From contig JBIIYJ010000005.1 of assembly GCA_044346855.1 (NCBI GenBank), forward strand, positions 1 through 47,783: a stretch of 47,783 nucleotides of DNA, in the 5' to 3' direction. This DNA comes from CAIKKV01 sp044346855. Lineage in GTDB: Bacteria; Verrucomicrobiota; Kiritimatiellia; CAIKKV01. A model generated the notes under the pieces. The model was not told the DNA's origin and did not search any database. It saw nothing but the letters and a program-made list of their open reading frames with translations. Positions 9,091 to 17,365 of this stretch are shown here, one piece after another. Position numbers and translations under genes: made by a program. How positions within the stretch are numbered: position 1 is the first letter of the stretch; every line of letters begins with the position of its first letter.

Positions 9091-10176
9091 TTATCCGTCC
9101 CGCCGTTTCCGCAAAATGATGATCGACACCGCCCCGACCGCCAGCGCCAGACCCGCCAGGGTCACCGCCAGATTCCGCGCGAGGGAACCCGGGCCGACCT
9201 CCCCGGCAGGCGGAACCGGGCCCGGTACGGGCGCGACCGGGGGGTCGGGCGGCCCGGGCGCGAGGCCCGTCAAGGGCGGCAGTTCGTCGGTCACCCGCGC
9301 CCCGTCGGCGATCCTGCTCCAGTCCGCGCGGATCAGCAGGTCCCGGCCGGGGTTCTCCTCCTTCACCTCGCACGAACAGTCGCCCGCCAGGTAGTCGCAG
9401 GCTTCGGCGATCGTGCGGGGATTGATGCCCGCCCCCACGAGGGCGTAGAGAACCCGGCCGCGGCCGAAGACGGGGAAGACGAGGGTTTTGTCCTTGAACC
9501 CGGCCAGGTCTTGTTCCGTATTCAGGAACAACCGGACCAGCGCCTCCTCGGCCGGCTGATCGCGGCCCAGGCGGACCAGGGGAAAGGTCATCCGCGGGCG
9601 GTCGGCGGGGGCCTCGTGCCTGCGCAGCTCCGCCTGGAGGGCCTCCGCGACGGCATCGTCCTTCTCCCGGGCGCCGCTCTCGATCATCACCCAGGTGACG
9701 GCGTTGCCCGCCAGCAGATGCTCCGCCAGGCGGCGCCGGGCGGGCGAGTCGAGAAGCCCTCCGATTGGCCCCTTTTCAAACGGGCCGGCCCAGGCGACGT
9801 CCGTGCCGGCGCCGGGCGCGCAGGAGCCGGTCAGGCAGGCCGCCCCGGGATAGAGCAGGACTGCGCGGGGCAGGTCCCCCGCCGCCGGCCCCTTCACCAG
9901 GTGCGCCAGCGGATGGTCCCGATCCCGGTCCAGGTCCACCGACACAACGTCCACATTGAGCCGGTCGGCCCGGTCCTCCCGCGCCTGGTCGGCGACCTCC
10001 TCGAGCAGCCGGCCGGCCTCCTCCGGCAGGGGCCCCCGGTGGAAGACGGCCAGGCGGTAATCGTCCGCGGGCCAGCGCTCGAGGGCGTAGCGGTAGACCG
10101 GCACCTCGCAGGCAGGCGCCGGCGACAGGCCGGCTGCCAGGAGAAGAACAAACAGGCTGAGCGCTTTCCTCGTCAT
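9091..10176 (-). CDS. Cysteine-containing, membrane-anchored periplasmic protein of unknown function
   Basis: 361 residues. The signal peptide ends APA, and the next residue is C23, so it could be a lipoprotein or an ordinary exported protein. A Pro/Gly linker (~300-330) leads to one C-terminal helix (~334-355) and KRRDG, so the body faces the periplasm. Cysteines include C114/C119 (AACLTGSC), C260 and CxC at 267/269 (GDCSCEV). Part of the body (LPRAVLLYP, WAGPF, SPARRRLAEHLLAGNAVTWVMIE) looks like a thioredoxin-like alpha/beta layout, but no CxxC active site is visible. I do not know a characterised homologue. It overlaps the upstream ATPase gene by 4 bp and precedes the FtsX permease gene, so it probably works with one or both transporters. 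Confidence 0.88.
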   Translation of the reverse strand: MTRKALSLFVLLLAAGLSPAPACEVPVYRYALERWPADDYRLAVFHRGPLPEEAGRLLEEVADQAREDRADRLNVDVVSVDLDRDRDHPLAHLVKGPAAGDLPRAVLLYPGAACLTGSCAPGAGTDVAWAGPFEKGPIGGLLDSPARRRLAEHLLAGNAVTWVMIESGAREKDDAVAEALQAELRRHEAPADRPRMTFPLVRLGRDQPAEEALVRLFLNTEQDLAGFKDKTLVFPVFGRGRVLYALVGAGINPRTIAEACDYLAGDCSCEVKEENPGRDLLIRADWSRIADGARVTDELPPLTGLAPGPPDPPVAPVPGPVPPAGEVGPGSLARNLAVTLAGLALAVGAVSIIILRKRRDG

Positions 10177-10850
10177 GCCGCCCCCTCCGCGGGCCGATCG
10201 TCCGCGAGGCGGCCGGCGGAGAGCGTCACCACGCGGTCTGCCACCAGGCGCATCTCCTGCCGGTTATGGGCCACGTGCAGGACGGTGATCCCCAGGCGGC
10301 GCTGCAGGGGGCGCAGTTCCCGGAGCAGGAGCGCGTCGCGGCTCGACTCGTCGATGGCGCTGACGGGCTCGTCCAGCAGCAGCAGGGGCGGCTTCAGCAC
10401 CAGGGCGCGGGCCAGGCTGACCCGCTGGCGCTCCCCTCCGCTCAGGCCTTCCGGCCTCCGGTCCAGCAGGGCGGTCAGCCCCAGCTGCCCGGCCATCTCC
10501 TCGGCGGCCGCGCGGCGCTCGGCGGGCGGCAGCCGCCGCATCTCCAGCCCGAACTCGACGTTCCCCCGGACAGTCCTGTTCGGGAACAACAGCCCCTCCT
10601 GCTGGATGGCGCCGACCGCCCGCTCCCAGGGGGGAAGCGCCGTCACATCCCGTCCGCCGATCACGATCCGGCCGCTCTCCGGCGCATAGAGCCCGGCGAT
10701 CAGCTTCAGCAGAACGGTCTTGCCGGAGCCGTTGGCCCCGGTCACGGCCACGTATTCCCCCGCGGACACGGAGAGGGAGAAATCCGGCATCTCAAAGGCG
10801 CCGATGCGGAACCGCACGTGATCGAGGAACAGGCCGGCCGGGGTCACCAT
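10173..10850 (-). CDS. ABC importer ATPase, molybdate/tungstate (ModC/TupC) type
   Basis: 225 residues. Walker A GANGSGKT (38-45), Q-loop region AIQQEGLLFPN, signature LSGGERQRVSLARAL, Walker B LLLLDEPVS and H-loop VAHN are all present. It lacks the C-terminal regulatory MOP domain of full-length ModC, which makes it closer to the short TupC-like ATPases. It overlaps the permease gene upstream (7 bp) and the 361-residue protein gene downstream (ATGA). It is predicted to power import through the permease at 10844-11662. Confidence 0.93.
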   Translation of the reverse strand: MVTPAGLFLDHVRFRIGAFEMPDFSLSVSAGEYVAVTGANGSGKTVLLKLIAGLYAPESGRIVIGGRDVTALPPWERAVGAIQQEGLLFPNRTVRGNVEFGLEMRRLPPAERRAAAEEMAGQLGLTALLDRRPEGLSGGERQRVSLARALVLKPPLLLLDEPVSAIDESSRDALLLRELRPLQRRLGITVLHVAHNRQEMRLVADRVVTLSAGRLADDRPAEGAA

Positions 10851-11662
10851 GGCAGCTCCTTCACGTTGAACCGCTTCATGGCGATGAGCATGGCGGCGGA
10901 GAGGACGATCATCAGGCCCGCCACCACCAGGGCCACCTCGATCCGGCCGATACTGGTCTCCAGGAAAATGGTCGTGGGCATGATCTCCGTCCGCCCCCGC
11001 ATCGTTCCGCTCACCAGCAGGATGGGACCGAACAGCCCGAAGATGCGCGCCCAGGCGATGACCCCGGCGGCCACCAGCGGGGCTTTCATGTTCGGCAGGA
11101 CCACCTTGAAAAAGGTCTGCCGGCTGTCGGCCCCAAGCGTCATGGCCGCGTCCTCGAGCCGCCGGTCAAAGGCGTCGAAGCCCGACTTCATGACCCGGAT
11201 GGCGAAGGCGGCCCCGACAATCACCTGCGTCAGGACGATCCCCAGCGGCTGGTAGACGAACAAGCCCTGCTTGACGAGGCCCCGGTCGAGCCAGCGCCCG
11301 AAGCCGGTGTTGAAGAAAATGAGGATGCACAGGCCCATGACCAGGGGGGGCAGCACGATCGGGAGATCGAGGATCGTGTCGGCCGCGGCGTGCCCCGGGA
11401 ACCGGCGGCGGGACATCACATAGCCGGCCGGAACGGCCAGGGCCATGGCCAGCAGCGTGCTGACGGACGAGGTGACCAAGGACAGCAGCACCGAATGGCG
11501 CAGGGCCGGATCGGAAAAAGCGGTGCGCACGGCCTCCGGCGTGATCCGGGAGAACATGCCGGCCGCCAGGCCGGCCAGGACCAGCAGGTAGAGCGCCAGC
11601 GGAAGGGCGAAGAGGCCCTCCAGCCGGCGGTTGTAACCCGGATGTTTCGGGGCGATCGGCAC
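10844..11662 (-). CDS. ABC importer permease, ModB/TupB type
   Basis: 272 residues with about six hydrophobic helices (start near LFALPLALYLLVLAGLAAG). The central EAA-type loop (AAMTLGADSRQTFFKVVLPN) is where the ATPase docks in ModB/CysT permeases. The start is GTG; its G is also the last base of the TAG stop of the preceding binding-protein gene, so translation is coupled. Substrate class follows ModB-like permeases (molybdate, tungstate, sulfate), but specificity cannot be read from the sequence. Confidence 0.92.
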   Translation of the reverse strand: MPIAPKHPGYNRRLEGLFALPLALYLLVLAGLAAGMFSRITPEAVRTAFSDPALRHSVLLSLVTSSVSTLLAMALAVPAGYVMSRRRFPGHAAADTILDLPIVLPPLVMGLCILIFFNTGFGRWLDRGLVKQGLFVYQPLGIVLTQVIVGAAFAIRVMKSGFDAFDRRLEDAAMTLGADSRQTFFKVVLPNMKAPLVAAGVIAWARIFGLFGPILLVSGTMRGRTEIMPTTIFLETSIGRIEVALVVAGLMIVLSAAMLIAMKRFNVKELPW

Positions 11663-12480
11663 TATTGTACCTTATTTGGGGTCAACCGGAAGCCGGCCGA
11701 CTCGAAAATATCGGAGCAGCGGGTCGTGGCGAATTCATAAAAACGGCGGGCTGCGGGATTGGCCCGCCCCGGGGTCGCGAGACCGATGGCGACCTGCACG
11801 TTGCGCAGGTCGCTCCTGCCGTAGGTGGCCGAGGTGACGGCGTCCACGGCCTCCGCGGGAATGGGAATGGCCTCCAGTTTCCCGGCGTGCGTCCGGGCCG
11901 CGGCGCTCCAGACGATCGCGGCGTCCAGCGCGCCGAGTTCGACATCGGTGCAGCGCTGGCCGTGGCTCCGGGCCTCGGTCACGATGTTGGAGGCGATGGC
12001 CGCGCCGTCCTCGCGCGCGTCCAGCATCTGCCCCACCATGACGCCGGAGGTGGAATAGCGCCGGTCCCCCACTCCCAACCGCAGTCCGTTGCGGGCCAGG
12101 TCCGAAACGTCCCGGATCCCCAGGGGGTTGCCCTTCGGCACCACGATCACGTTGTCCAGATAACCCACGCCGGCGCCCTCGGCCGCCAGCCCGCGCTGCC
12201 GGGCCCAATCCATGAAGGGGTCATGCACCACGAACACATCGCCTTTCCCCGTGTTCTGCAGCTGGGCCATGATCTCCCCGGAATCCCCGTAGGTTGCCAG
12301 GATCCGGTCCTTCGATTCCAGGCCGTACCGCTGGATCACGGCCTCCATGGGGGGGCGCATGGTCCCGCCGCAGATGACCAGCACGTCCCGCCCCGGCCGG
12401 GTTCGCCCCTGGACCATCATCCAGGCAAGCCCGGCGAGCAGAACCCCGGCAACCAGAAAAAGAATCACCTTGTTTTTCAT
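11662..12480 (-). CDS. ModA-like substrate-binding protein, first of two
   Basis: 272 residues. An N-terminal hydrophobic segment (~4-22) has no lipobox Cys, so it may be a signal anchor or cleaved signal. ModA-like landmarks: VLVICGGTMRPPMEAV, GDVFVVHDPFMDWARQRGL, VIVVPKGNPLGI, GLRLGVGDRRYSTSG and ALDAAIVWSAAAR. It aligns motif by motif with the protein encoded just upstream (12494-13282), so the two are tandem paralogues. The Cys-Gly-Gly at the binding-site loop replaces the usual AAASL of ModA, so the ligand may differ from molybdate. SD GAGGGTGAG. Confidence 0.9.
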   Translation of the reverse strand: MKNKVILFLVAGVLLAGLAWMMVQGRTRPGRDVLVICGGTMRPPMEAVIQRYGLESKDRILATYGDSGEIMAQLQNTGKGDVFVVHDPFMDWARQRGLAAEGAGVGYLDNVIVVPKGNPLGIRDVSDLARNGLRLGVGDRRYSTSGVMVGQMLDAREDGAAIASNIVTEARSHGQRCTDVELGALDAAIVWSAAARTHAGKLEAIPIPAEAVDAVTSATYGRSDLRNVQVAIGLATPGRANPAARRFYEFATTRCSDIFESAGFRLTPNKVQ

Positions 12481-12493
12481 CGCGAACTCACCC

Positions 12494-13282
12494 TCATTTG
12501 TAATCCATCAGACTCGTGCGGAAGTGCCGCTGCTCGAAAAGAGCCTTGGCGGAATCGCCTTCCAGAAACCGGACAACTTCCCGCGCCCGCGCGGGGTCAG
12601 TGGACGACCGGAGCACGACGACGGAAATGGCGGCGGGAAGATTCTCGGCGGCGGGGATCTCGACGGGGGTTCCGTCGTCGCTGAAATTACGGGCGGTCAC
12701 ATCCCAGACGAGGGTGGCGTCCACCTGCCCGAGCTTGACGGCCACGCCCAGTTCGTCCACGGTTCCGCTCTTGTAAACCGTATTGGACGCGAGCGCGGCG
12801 GCGGAGAGGCCGTTCTTATCGAACAGCGCCTGCGCCTGCTTGCCAACCGCGCAGGCGCGTTCGTCGCCGAGCCCGAGCCGGAGGCCAGGCCGGGCCAGGT
12901 CGCGAAGAGTCTTGATCTGCAGGGGGTTTCCCTTCGGCACGAAGATGACGGGGATAAAGAAGGCCACGGTCCGCTTGGTCGAGGGGTCGGCGAGCCCTTT
13001 CCGGATGGCTTCATCCACGTAGAAATCTTCTCCGGGCATGAACAGGTCCCCCTTCTGAAAGGAGCTGATCTGGCCCAGGAGCTGTCCGCTTCCGGCGTAG
13101 GTTGGAACCACCTTCGGCCCGTCCTGCTTCAGGCAGGCTTCCAGGATAGGGGTCATGGCCGGCCGTATACCCGCCCCGCAGAACAGCAGCAGCGGCTCCT
13201 CCCCCTGCCGGCGGCAGCCGGACAGGGCGAAGGCGAGCGCCAGACACAAGCCGACCTGCCTTAAAATAGAGTTCCTGCGCAT
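12494..13282 (-). CDS. ModA-like substrate-binding lipoprotein, second of two
   Basis: 262 residues. Lipoprotein signal with lipobox LSGC (Cys22). The motifs parallel those of the downstream paralogue: LLLFCGAGIRPAMTPI, GDLFMPGEDFYVDEAIRKGL, VIFVPKGNPLQI, GLRLGLGDERACAVG, GQVDATLVWDVTAR. It is first in the eight-gene block, with 13 bp to the next gene. No Shine-Dalgarno is obvious; CATAAT lies 3 bp before the ATG, so a near-leaderless start is possible. It also lies only 27 bp after the stop of the gene at 13310, so read-through from that gene is possible. Confidence 0.92.
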   Translation of the reverse strand: MRRNSILRQVGLCLALAFALSGCRRQGEEPLLLFCGAGIRPAMTPILEACLKQDGPKVVPTYAGSGQLLGQISSFQKGDLFMPGEDFYVDEAIRKGLADPSTKRTVAFFIPVIFVPKGNPLQIKTLRDLARPGLRLGLGDERACAVGKQAQALFDKNGLSAAALASNTVYKSGTVDELGVAVKLGQVDATLVWDVTARNFSDDGTPVEIPAAENLPAAISVVVLRSSTDPARAREVVRFLEGDSAKALFEQRHFRTSLMDYK

Positions 13283-13309
13283 CCGATTATGTTAGCAAAA
13301 AACCGCAGG

Positions 13310-14764
13310 TCAGGCCATCTCTCTCTTCCGGCCCAACCGAAGCGAAAAAAGATCGGCGTCCTTCATCGCGAACCTCAGCCGGACCGGCCGCCCGGCCAGG
13401 GCGGACAGGTCTCCGCCGCCCTTCCATGTGACGATGCGCGCGGTCTCGTCACCGATGATTTCCGGGCAGTCGTCGAGAGCGAACCCGGGAACCGGCAGTC
13501 CGCCGGCGTCCTGGATCTCCACCCGCACGAAACCCGGGGCGCCCGTCCGGTAGTTGAGCTCCAGGGCCGCGCCGGTGAAGGTCAGCGGCTTTGTGGTCAT
13601 TCCGCCGCCCTCCCAGGGGGCGTTGACGGAGGCAAACCCGTCGAGCCGCAGCAGCAGTCGCTCGGCGTGCCAGCTGTCCTGCATATAATGCCTCGCCACG
13701 AAGAGCATCAGCCTGTCGTTCCCGAACGGCAGGATCCCGGTGAAGGGATAATTGGTACGCGTGACCCAGTTTTCGTAACCCGGTCCCGGGCGGATGAAGG
13801 CTTCCATGAAGGCGCGGTCGTAGCGGGCGGACCCTGCCCGGCTGGTCAGCAGCACGGCGTCGGAACAGTCGTTGCCGAAAAAAAGGTTCCGGACCGATTT
13901 CAGGCCGATGCTCCGGACCTGCTCGTCGGTGACGACCCGCCGTTTTTCCATGAACCGGGCGGCCGGCGCGAGATACAGGTGGGGCGCCCGGAAATAGGGC
14001 TCCGTATTGTTGGTGTAAAACTGCTCGCGGGGCGTGTCGCCGTAAGACATGCCAACCGGTTCGCTCCAGGTCATCAGGTCTTTCGAGACGGCCCGCGCCA
14101 CGGAGCGGCGCCCGCTGCCCCAGGGCGCGTCGAACCAGCGATAATACACGACATACTGCCCCTCGGCCTCGCTCCAGAACATCGTGTTCCCGCCGTCGAA
14201 GCAGTTGAGCAGGTTGCTGGTCAGCTGCGGCTGGGGGTTCATCTTCCGGAAGTCGAAGCCGTCTCCCGACGCCCAGAAGACGAGGCGCTTGGGGCCTGCG
14301 GGATCCAGGAACGCGGTGTGTTCGCCGCCGTCGACAGGCTCGCTGGCTATCGCCTTGATCCGCTCGTTCTCCGGCACGCCTGGCCGCGTGTCGAGCCAGG
14401 GGGTGACCATGCGCGGCAGGCCGTCGAAGGCCACGATGTTCGTGTCGCGCCGCCCCTCCCAGTCCGCCAGGCCGAGGTCGGGCTTGGTCCACGTCGCCCC
14501 GTCCGCGCTCAGCGCCACGCACAGCCGGCCGACGTCGTCGCCCGGCCGCAGGGTCATGGCGCGGTAGTACAGGTGATAGCGTCCATTAAAAAGGAACACC
14601 GCGGCGGGGCCGTTGATGGGCCCCTCCCAGGGGCGGTCGATCCGGATGGCGGCGCCCCCGGACACGGGCTCGTGCAGCTTCAGGGCCGCGTTATCCAGGC
14701 GGTCGACCAGCAGCCGGTCGACGAACAGCTCCCGGCGGTCACCCAGCTCAATCGTTGCTGTCAT
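13310..14764 (-). CDS. GH43/GH32-like five-bladed propeller protein
   Basis: 484 residues, no signal peptide. N-terminal GDRRELFVDRLLVDRLDN and repeated blade-like strings (NGRYHLYYRAM, GQYVVYYRWFDAP, LPFGNDRLMLFVARHYM) match a family common in planctomycetes and Verrucomicrobia that is distantly related to GH32/GH43/GH130 propellers. The C-terminal ~100 residues look like a beta-sandwich (FTGAALELNYRTGAPGFVRVEI). A catalytic Asp/Glu pair cannot be assigned. SD AGGAGG. It lies 19 bp after a URO-D-fold gene, in the same direction as all genes from 17190 down to 2767. Sugar-related function inferred from fold only. Confidence 0.88.
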   Translation of the reverse strand: MTATIELGDRRELFVDRLLVDRLDNAALKLHEPVSGGAAIRIDRPWEGPINGPAAVFLFNGRYHLYYRAMTLRPGDDVGRLCVALSADGATWTKPDLGLADWEGRRDTNIVAFDGLPRMVTPWLDTRPGVPENERIKAIASEPVDGGEHTAFLDPAGPKRLVFWASGDGFDFRKMNPQPQLTSNLLNCFDGGNTMFWSEAEGQYVVYYRWFDAPWGSGRRSVARAVSKDLMTWSEPVGMSYGDTPREQFYTNNTEPYFRAPHLYLAPAARFMEKRRVVTDEQVRSIGLKSVRNLFFGNDCSDAVLLTSRAGSARYDRAFMEAFIRPGPGYENWVTRTNYPFTGILPFGNDRLMLFVARHYMQDSWHAERLLLRLDGFASVNAPWEGGGMTTKPLTFTGAALELNYRTGAPGFVRVEIQDAGGLPVPGFALDDCPEIIGDETARIVTWKGGGDLSALAGRPVRLRFAMKDADLFSLRLGRKREMA

Positions 14765-14783
14765 GCGTCCAAAACCTCCTGAC

Positions 14784-16064
14784 TCACGCGCGCGGGAAAA
14801 ACCGGTCGATCTCGCGCCGGGCGATCTCCACGGCGCGGCGCGGCTTGTCTAGGTTGCCGTGCATGGAATAGACGTCGCGCACGACGAACTCCACCGGCAG
14901 GTTCTTCCCGGCCGTGATCTCCAGCGTCGTGCGGATCTCCTTTGCCCAGGCCTCCTCGTCCAGTTTCACGTTCACCCCCAGCAGGTTGGGGTCGGGCTTC
15001 CGCGAGTAGACGATCCCCTTGCCCGAAAGAGCCTCCGCCATGTACGCCTGGTCGGCCCAGCGCGAAATGGAGACGGCCTTCAGGTTCGGAAGCTTGCTGA
15101 GCGACAACTCCCAGATGGGGTCGGCGGGCTCGCAGCAGCCCCAGTAGACCAGCCCGTACAGGGCCGCCAGGTCGCGGTAATAAGGAAAGCAGAACTCATG
15201 GAACAGCTCGGGCGAGACGCCCACGGTTTCCTGGCTGTCCATCCCGCTCCACATGTCAGACAGTTTCACCTGGCCGGGCGCGACCGGGGCCTTCGGCAGG
15301 AGATTCGTGAAATTGAAGCAGGTGCCGCAGGTGCACTGGTTGCGGTTGTTGAGCGCCAGCAGCCCCTCCTGCTCGGCCCAGCGGGCCATGCGCAGGGCGT
15401 TGTCCCGCAGCATCGCCATCAGCGCGTGAAGCGTGTCCGGGCAATCGTACATGGCCAGGAAAAACGTCTCCATGCTCATCAGCCGCATCAGCCGCTGCGT
15501 CAGGTAGTTGTTCCCGTAGGTTCCCGACCGCAGCGCCACGGGCAGGATGTCGCCGAAGGTCTCCTCCAGGAACGCCTTCTCCTCCAGGGTCGCCTCGCGG
15601 TTCACGCCGAAGGTGGTGGGCTTGATCTGGTCGAAGCCGTTCTTGAGGTCGGTGATGGGGCATTCGAAATGATAGCCGGTCACGACCCCTTCCGCGTCCT
15701 TCGCATAGGTCGTGCGGATGTCGATGCCGAACTCGTTGGCCCACACGTGCCAGCCCCGGTCGAGGGTGTCGGGGCAGACGTGGTCGTCGTCCAGGAGCTC
15801 ATGGTGGCGGATATTGCGGAGGAAGCCGCCCTCGAGCCGGCGGCCGTAGGCCGACTGGCACTTGAAAATCGAGGCCGGCATGAAGTCGCGGTCGAAGGTC
15901 CAGGTCTCGATGGCAAACGGGGGCCGGGCGCCCGGCGTGCCATCGTTCATGGCCGTCCACATCCGGCGGCGCCGCTCCATCACCGGCAGGGCGGCAATCT
16001 CGGCCTGGCGCTTGGCCAGCTCGCGCAGGTACAGGCGTTCGTTTTCAGGGAGAGAATAAGGCAT
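14784..16064 (-). CDS. URO-D-fold protein, methyltransferase-like, first type
   Basis: 426 residues. It belongs to the uroporphyrinogen-decarboxylase superfamily branch abundant in Lentisphaerae/Kiritimatiellota genomes; those members are not heme enzymes. Visible: NQCTCGTC (C244, C246, C249) and YWGCCEP (C310, C311), possible zinc or corrinoid-methyltransferase ligands, and a repeated TIM-barrel strand pattern. No signal peptide, so cytoplasmic. SD GGAGGT. 76 bp after the next URO-D gene. By analogy with MtaA/MtbA-type enzymes it may move methyl groups (demethylation of methylated sugars or amines), but this is inference. Confidence 0.88.
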   Translation of the reverse strand: MPYSLPENERLYLRELAKRQAEIAALPVMERRRRMWTAMNDGTPGARPPFAIETWTFDRDFMPASIFKCQSAYGRRLEGGFLRNIRHHELLDDDHVCPDTLDRGWHVWANEFGIDIRTTYAKDAEGVVTGYHFECPITDLKNGFDQIKPTTFGVNREATLEEKAFLEETFGDILPVALRSGTYGNNYLTQRLMRLMSMETFFLAMYDCPDTLHALMAMLRDNALRMARWAEQEGLLALNNRNQCTCGTCFNFTNLLPKAPVAPGQVKLSDMWSGMDSQETVGVSPELFHEFCFPYYRDLAALYGLVYWGCCEPADPIWELSLSKLPNLKAVSISRWADQAYMAEALSGKGIVYSRKPDPNLLGVNVKLDEEAWAKEIRTTLEITAGKNLPVEFVVRDVYSMHGNLDKPRRAVEIARREIDRFFPRA

Positions 16065-16140
16065 GGGACCTCCGTAATCCGCCCATTATGCGGGGCCCTT
16101 CCGCCGGAACAAGCCTTTTCTGAGATCCGGGGCCGGGCGC

Positions 16141-17190
16141 TCAGCGTCCGTACTTCAGGCCCTCGTCGAGCATCGCCCAGTAGTTCTCCAGCGGCACGTA
16201 TTTCGGGATGCTGTTGCCGCTGCCGAGGCAATAGCCGCCGCCGGGCGCCAGGGCGTCGATGGTGTCGCGCACCCGCCGCCGGATCTCCTGCTCGGGAGCC
16301 CGGCAGAGGAAGTCCACGTCCACGCCGCCCAGCAGGGCGATCTTCGGCCCGTACTGCCGGTGCAGCTCGCCCAGGCCGGGGGAGATCGCGTCCTCGAAGG
16401 AGTGCTTGCCGTCGTAGCCGCAGGCGACGAGGTCCGGCATGATCGCCGCCAGGTTGCCGCACGAATGCAGGATGATCTTCTTGCCGTGCCGGTGGGCCGC
16501 CTCGCAGGCGCGCCGGTGCCAGGGCAGAAAGAAGGCGCGCATCGTGTCCGGCGCCAGCATGGTGCCGGTCTTGTGGCCCATGTCGCCGCAGAACTCGAAG
16601 CCCTGGATGAAGGGGAGCGAACAGCACAGGTCGATCACCTCCACCATGATCGATCCCGCCTTGTCCGCCACGGCCCTCACCAGGTCCGGGTTGTCGTAGA
16701 CCGAAAAAGCCAGCCGCTCAAACCCGAGCAGTTCATCCATCGTCGCCTGGAACGGGGCCGGGCCGCCGGTCCACACCCCCATGCCCTCGGGGGCCAGGGC
16801 GGCGGTGGCGGCCATCCGCTCGACGTCGATCTGCGAGGCGGAAGGCCAGCGGTAGGCCTCGAACGAGGCCCAGTCCGAGATGGCCCCGTCGGACGCCTGG
16901 ATCTTCCCGGCGGGATGGCGGCCGGGAAAGCCGCGGAACCCGCACAAGTTGATGATCCCCAGGTCGAACCCCATGCGCGCCATGGCCCGGAAGTAGAAGG
17001 CGAACGACTCCAGGTACCGGGGCGACTGGTTGCCGAAGTCCAGCCCCGGGGGCGGCTCGAGCCCGCTCAGCTCGGGGAAGTAGTTCGGGATCATTTCAAA
17101 AAAAGGGACATAGGCCCGCCCGCCCCGCCGCTCAAGGACGGCCAGGAACCGGGAGTGATCGGGCGCCTCGCGTCGTTGAAGCGGTCTCAT
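16141..17190 (-). CDS. URO-D-fold protein, MtaA-like, second type
   Basis: 349 residues. The zinc motif His-x-Cys (LHSCGN, H242 and C244) followed by C321 (GGGYCLGSGNSIP) matches the H-x-C...C site of MtaA-type methylcobamide methyltransferases; GGVDVDFL is a further family landmark. True HemE lacks this site. It has the strong SD AAGGAG and is preceded by a good promoter (17250-17278), so it is probably first in a long leftward transcription unit. The exact methyl donor and acceptor are unknown. Confidence 0.9.
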   Translation of the reverse strand: MRPLQRREAPDHSRFLAVLERRGGRAYVPFFEMIPNYFPELSGLEPPPGLDFGNQSPRYLESFAFYFRAMARMGFDLGIINLCGFRGFPGRHPAGKIQASDGAISDWASFEAYRWPSASQIDVERMAATAALAPEGMGVWTGGPAPFQATMDELLGFERLAFSVYDNPDLVRAVADKAGSIMVEVIDLCCSLPFIQGFEFCGDMGHKTGTMLAPDTMRAFFLPWHRRACEAAHRHGKKIILHSCGNLAAIMPDLVACGYDGKHSFEDAISPGLGELHRQYGPKIALLGGVDVDFLCRAPEQEIRRRVRDTIDALAPGGGYCLGSGNSIPKYVPLENYWAMLDEGLKYGR

Positions 17191-17249
17191 GGGGGGCTCC
17201 TTCGCGTTCAGGGGGATGGCCCCCCCGGCCGCGTTTCCGGGAAAACCGG

Positions 17250-17278
17250 AATCTACCTGTTACCCTGTTTTGCGTCAA
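17250..17278 (-). promoter_or_regulatory. Sigma-70-type promoter for the leftward unit from 17190
   Basis: Read on the minus strand: TTGACG (17278-17273), 17-bp spacer, TAGATT (17255-17250). The leader to the ATG at 17190 is about 55 nt. It is back-to-back with the rightward promoter at 17310. Confidence 0.6.
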
Positions 17279-17309
17279 CCCGCAAACCGCCCCGAATACC
17301 GCATTTCCC

Positions 17310-17339
17310 TTGCCGCGGAAGGCGGGAGACTGCTATGGT
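17310..17339 (+). promoter_or_regulatory. Sigma-70-type promoter for the NAGPA-GH29 genes
   Basis: TTGCCG (17310-17315), 18-bp spacer, TATGGT (17334-17339) preceded by an extended -10 TGC. Predicted start near 17346, then SD GAAAGG before the ATG at 17366. Confidence 0.5.
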
Positions 17340-17365
17340 GCCCGCGTCCGGCCGAAAGGTTGATC

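Noticed and set aside
8227..10689. 820-codon open frame on the plus strand opposite the transporter genes
   Set aside because: It lies antisense to three well-supported genes, has no family motif and is Arg/Gly/Gln/Pro-rich: a typical GC-skewed shadow frame.
17189..17365. Upstream extension of the NAGPA lipoprotein
   Set aside because: The open frame continues, but it would cross both promoters and bury the lipoprotein signal.
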